Under the pieces are notes generated by a model, which was given only the letters and a program-made list of their open reading frames with translations, was not told where the DNA came from and made no database searches. A stretch of 64,000 nt of DNA, from NCBI GenBank assembly GCA_907163375.1, contig CAJQUW010005259.1:62001-126000 (forward strand), given 5' to 3'. Origin of the DNA: Prostheceraeus crozeri. Lineage: Eukaryota; Platyhelminthes; Polycladida; Euryleptidae. Shown in pieces: positions 63,101 through 64,000 of the stretch (positions within the stretch are counted from its first letter, which is position 1; each line of letters begins with the position of its first letter). Both the position numbers and the translations under genes were made by a program.

Positions 63101-64000
63101 ATATTCCTCTTGAAGTTTTAAGAGGCGGTTTAGATAATTTAAAATTAGCTTTTATCGGAAAATAGGAATCAAAACCTGATGAATTGTGTGCTATTAAAGT
63201 TACTCTCGAATAATTAAATTTTCCAAGAGTTTTAAAAAATTGATGGATCGGACATACGTCCTCTGGGTTTCCCCCGATCGGACATACGTCCTCTGGGTTT
63301 CCCCCGATCGGACATTCATCATCCTCAGTTCTCGTAAATATTTTCACACAATTTTGAAGTTTATTAAATTTTAATTCAGTTAAATTATTATACTCATTAA
63401 TCTGTTTTTTAAGTTTTTTAATTTCATCTTCATCTTTTGATCGTTTAATTTTAATCATATCACTTAACAAACGTGTTTCTAATTCTTTCAATCTTTGTTT
63501 CGGTAAACAACATATAAATTTATTAAAATTAATAGCTCCTACAGCATAAGGAATATGATGAGCTGTTGAACAGTTAGGATCAGGAAAAGTTTCGAGATCC
63601 CAAATATATGTTGAACCATAGTCAATTTTTTTCTTTGTTATGATTTTATACGGATGCGTTGTTAGATTTTCATCAGTAACCGTTTTATATATGGGTTTGA
63701 AATTATTTTCAATTTCTCTAATAGCTTTTAATTTATGAGATTTATTAATTAAACAATAGTGACCAATTGTTGAACCTGCGTGAAAATAATTGTAATAAAC
63801 ATAATTATGAAACGTTTCAATTCCTCTAGGATTTAAATGACGATTGCCAGGACTATAATATTGAACACATTCTCCAAAATATTTATTGAATTGAGAAAAT
63901 TTGCAGTTTGACATTACTCCTGTTCTAGATGTGGCTTTCTCTTTATATAAAAAATTATTAAACATTTCTTTCATCATTTCTCCTTGTTCTTCATTAAAAC
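60189..64000 (-). CDS. Second, unrelated family B DNA polymerase with intein (5' end beyond window)
   Basis: 1262 aa counted from the first ATG at 63977, but the frame stays open to the window edge, so the N-terminus is missing. Exonuclease motifs: YIWDLETFPD, LIAHNSSGFDSYF, YLVNDILSL. Polymerase motif A is FLMAFDATSLYPSAM, motif B ELIKLLMNSLYGRT, and motif C HYTD...TDSIYI, interrupted by a 350-residue intein. KGGRVSANIRKYISP before motif A and the overall size fit Polinton/bidnavirus-like protein-primed PolBs. It shares no close sequence with the PolB at 9975-14732 beyond the motifs. Coding-like sequence continues beyond the 3' end of this frame, so the exact C-terminus is uncertain. Two mini-hairpin units are duplicated in frame (PGRYAGGALS and CPIGGNPEDV). 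Confidence 0.85.
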   Translation of the reverse strand, partial: FNEEQGEMMKEMFNNFLYKEKATSRTGVMSNCKFSQFNKYFGECVQYYSPGNRHLNPRGIETFHNYVYYNYFHAGSTIGHYCLINKSHKLKAIREIENNFKPIYKTVTDENLTTHPYKIITKKKIDYGSTYIWDLETFPDPNCSTAHHIPYAVGAINFNKFICCLPKQRLKELETRLLSDMIKIKRSKDEDEIKKLKKQINEYNNLTELKFNKLQNCVKIFTRTEDDECPIGGNPEDVCPIGGNPEDVCPIHQFFKTLGKFNYSRVTLIAHNSSGFDSYFPIKANFKLSKPPLKTSRGILTASLQNPYTTECVSRYIQKSFRFKNNMKKDSPSGKLALQTIIMKCSYQHVKTSLSKWCENFKIPMNVCKLNYEIGDITHENYKEKEIEWRPYLVNDILSLAFCIYKYNNVMRDLVGEDITTNLTSSALTFNGWMKSVQNDNINIHSHIDLWARNYIRKSVKGGRVSANIRKYISPFCSILLPILKQYLPGRYAGGALSPGRYAGGALSLGSNLIDLMKQYRDLGDKTEICKKISNQLLEQKNEFLMAFDATSLYPSAMYDENSEYPKAESARKFRQEEEREIVYKFNTQTFRPKTGIFSVVFQYPNDMFFQPVPIKDKVKNQNNNSHVKVIRFGNGICYDVLTSVDIQEIVRCGGKILHITDGIIYEKNYQVSPFRNYIEKLFNLRKRYKTEGNTVGDELIKLLMNSLYGRTVQKDITTKYHLWNENTLRKNFTQEVKDYEKLNDEQYLAKVEMEDDEFLKTNIVKDGKTSFMPSHLGSFILSHSRRIMNNFILEINGFNEKYIHYTDSVTADTAVILRKNNLLFISRIDSIINNYRINPFEINGDMKEISFVDNLEIYTHNGWSKVKKIIRHLTNKRIYRIRTKMGIVDVTEDHSLLDERGNEIKPQELNIGTNLLHNKLFLHDNTITLKQILYDIYVNHPPNLICRRAFVEGFFLGDGSAGIYNYESGVRYCCTLNNQDLYLLMKLKTYINQAYNNDCKIYDTMRSSRVYKLNFENPKQYATYFSENYYNQFREKRVPWNVLNAEYNIRYWFFVGFYAADGSKKSFFTSKYATICFTQKNKETFSGLYNLASSLGINLVVSERQDKPLCFTACQVKNDITKDVTTVRYLNNKPQYVYDIETEDAAFNCGFPLIVKNTDSIYISNELFNKLDAAGYVGGELCQGKNDYGNGGIIFAMFIAPKIKYCITVDEQGRLSEKKTFKGYSQDKVKVEDFIKLYSGKTLSTTVNKPWKRSLETGISIPDKNNNT
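60525..61574 (-). other. Intein with LAGLIDADG-type homing endonuclease in PolB motif C
   Basis: 350 residues. The N-terminal splicing block is SVTADTAVILRK (Ser as first residue), block B VDVTEDHSLL (TxxH), and the C-terminal block YVYDIETEDAAFNC...PLIVKN ends in Asn followed by Thr. Two dodecapeptide-like motifs, FVEGFFLGDGSAG and FFVGFYAADGSKK, are the endonuclease active-site helices. Removal would leave the polymerase motif HYTDTDSIYI intact, the classical pol-c insertion point. The residue before the final Asn is Lys rather than the usual His, and block F is unusual, so splicing efficiency is uncertain. Inteins at this site are known in archaeal and giant-virus PolBs. Confidence 0.88.
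62471..62534. repeat. Tandem in-frame mini-hairpins in second PolB
   Basis: Two 30-bp copies with GGGGacaaaGCCCC-like and GCGtaGCG-type segments, encoding PGRYAGGALS twice. They are identical copies and hence recently duplicated. Confidence 0.85.
63247..63315. repeat. Tandem in-frame mini-hairpins in second PolB (exonuclease domain)
   Basis: Two full 30-bp units and a partial third, with GGACataCGTCC-like and GGGtttCCC stems, encoding CPIGGNPEDV repeats between ExoI and ExoII. The unit stays a multiple of three, preserving the frame. Confidence 0.85.

Larger units (their letters stand above)
51771..64000. mobile_element. Polinton element 2, broken and cut by the window end
   Basis: The proposed left end is the AG of AGTGTGACATCCGGCG at 51771, followed by repetitive terminal-repeat-like sequence. 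The gene block fibre, pVI-like, capsid, core, PLA2-integrase, then protease on the other strand corresponds in reverse order to 2.8-8.4 kb of element 1, with roughly 94-96% protein identity in the capsid and fibre genes. Beyond it are minisatellites and an unrelated intein-bearing PolB. The 429-aa gene, ATPase and penton are absent from the visible part. At least four breaks are apparent in the structural block, so this copy is older or more decayed than element 1. It is not certain that the PolB part and the capsid block belong to one insertion. Confidence 0.7.

Overview
The window looks like a stretch of an AT-rich invertebrate animal genome. Host sequence carries no gene I can support. Almost everything recognisable is mobile DNA: Polinton/Maverick (adintovirus-like) elements, hAT elements, one mariner-type element with a DD41D transposase, and CR1/L2/Jockey-like LINEs. 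This mix fits a (possibly marine) metazoan, but the sequence does not allow a species call.

Region by region. (1) 1-2175 is anonymous host sequence. (2) 2183-20582 is an 18.4-kb Polinton with ~0.48-kb terminal inverted repeats, AG...CT ends and a flanking TGCGACT duplication. It carries an adenovirus-type protease, a phospholipase-A2/integrase fusion, two small hydrophobic virion-core-like proteins, a double-jelly-roll major capsid protein, a coiled-coil fibre-like protein, a 429-aa unknown protein, a protein-primed DNA polymerase B, a packaging ATPase, a penton-like minor capsid protein and several orphan genes. It looks nearly whole, with about one or two apparent breaks, and is treated here as a fossil insertion. 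(3) 20.6-51.7 kb is gene-poor host DNA peppered with a 1990-bp internally deleted hAT (8-bp duplication GTTTTAGA), a 1606-bp DD41D mariner with an open transposase, a ~4-kb decayed LINE, a second LINE fragment, a 126-bp palindrome and a 702-bp hAT-type non-autonomous element (8-bp duplication CTTGACAT). (4) From 51771 to the end lies a second, broken Polinton. Its capsid/fibre/integrase/protease block is about 94-96% identical to the first element. Beyond it come minisatellites and then an unrelated type-B DNA polymerase interrupted by a 350-aa intein with a LAGLIDADG-type homing endonuclease.

How the parts relate. The Polinton genes form a virus-like set: PolB copies the DNA, the integrase inserts it, and the ATPase, protease, capsid, penton, core and fibre proteins would build a particle. 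Nearly every gene begins at a shared TTTWAAAAATG-like context.

The most unusual signal is a family of ~27-33-bp paired mini-hairpins (stems of 4-6 bp, 3-base loops). They are scattered through both Polintons, between genes and also in frame inside genes, where they add peptides such as TEGSRASPV. Comparing the two copies shows in-frame presence/absence differences in the integrase and protease genes. This suggests a mobile palindromic repeat resembling the double-hairpin elements of fungal mitochondria or the Rickettsia palindromic elements.
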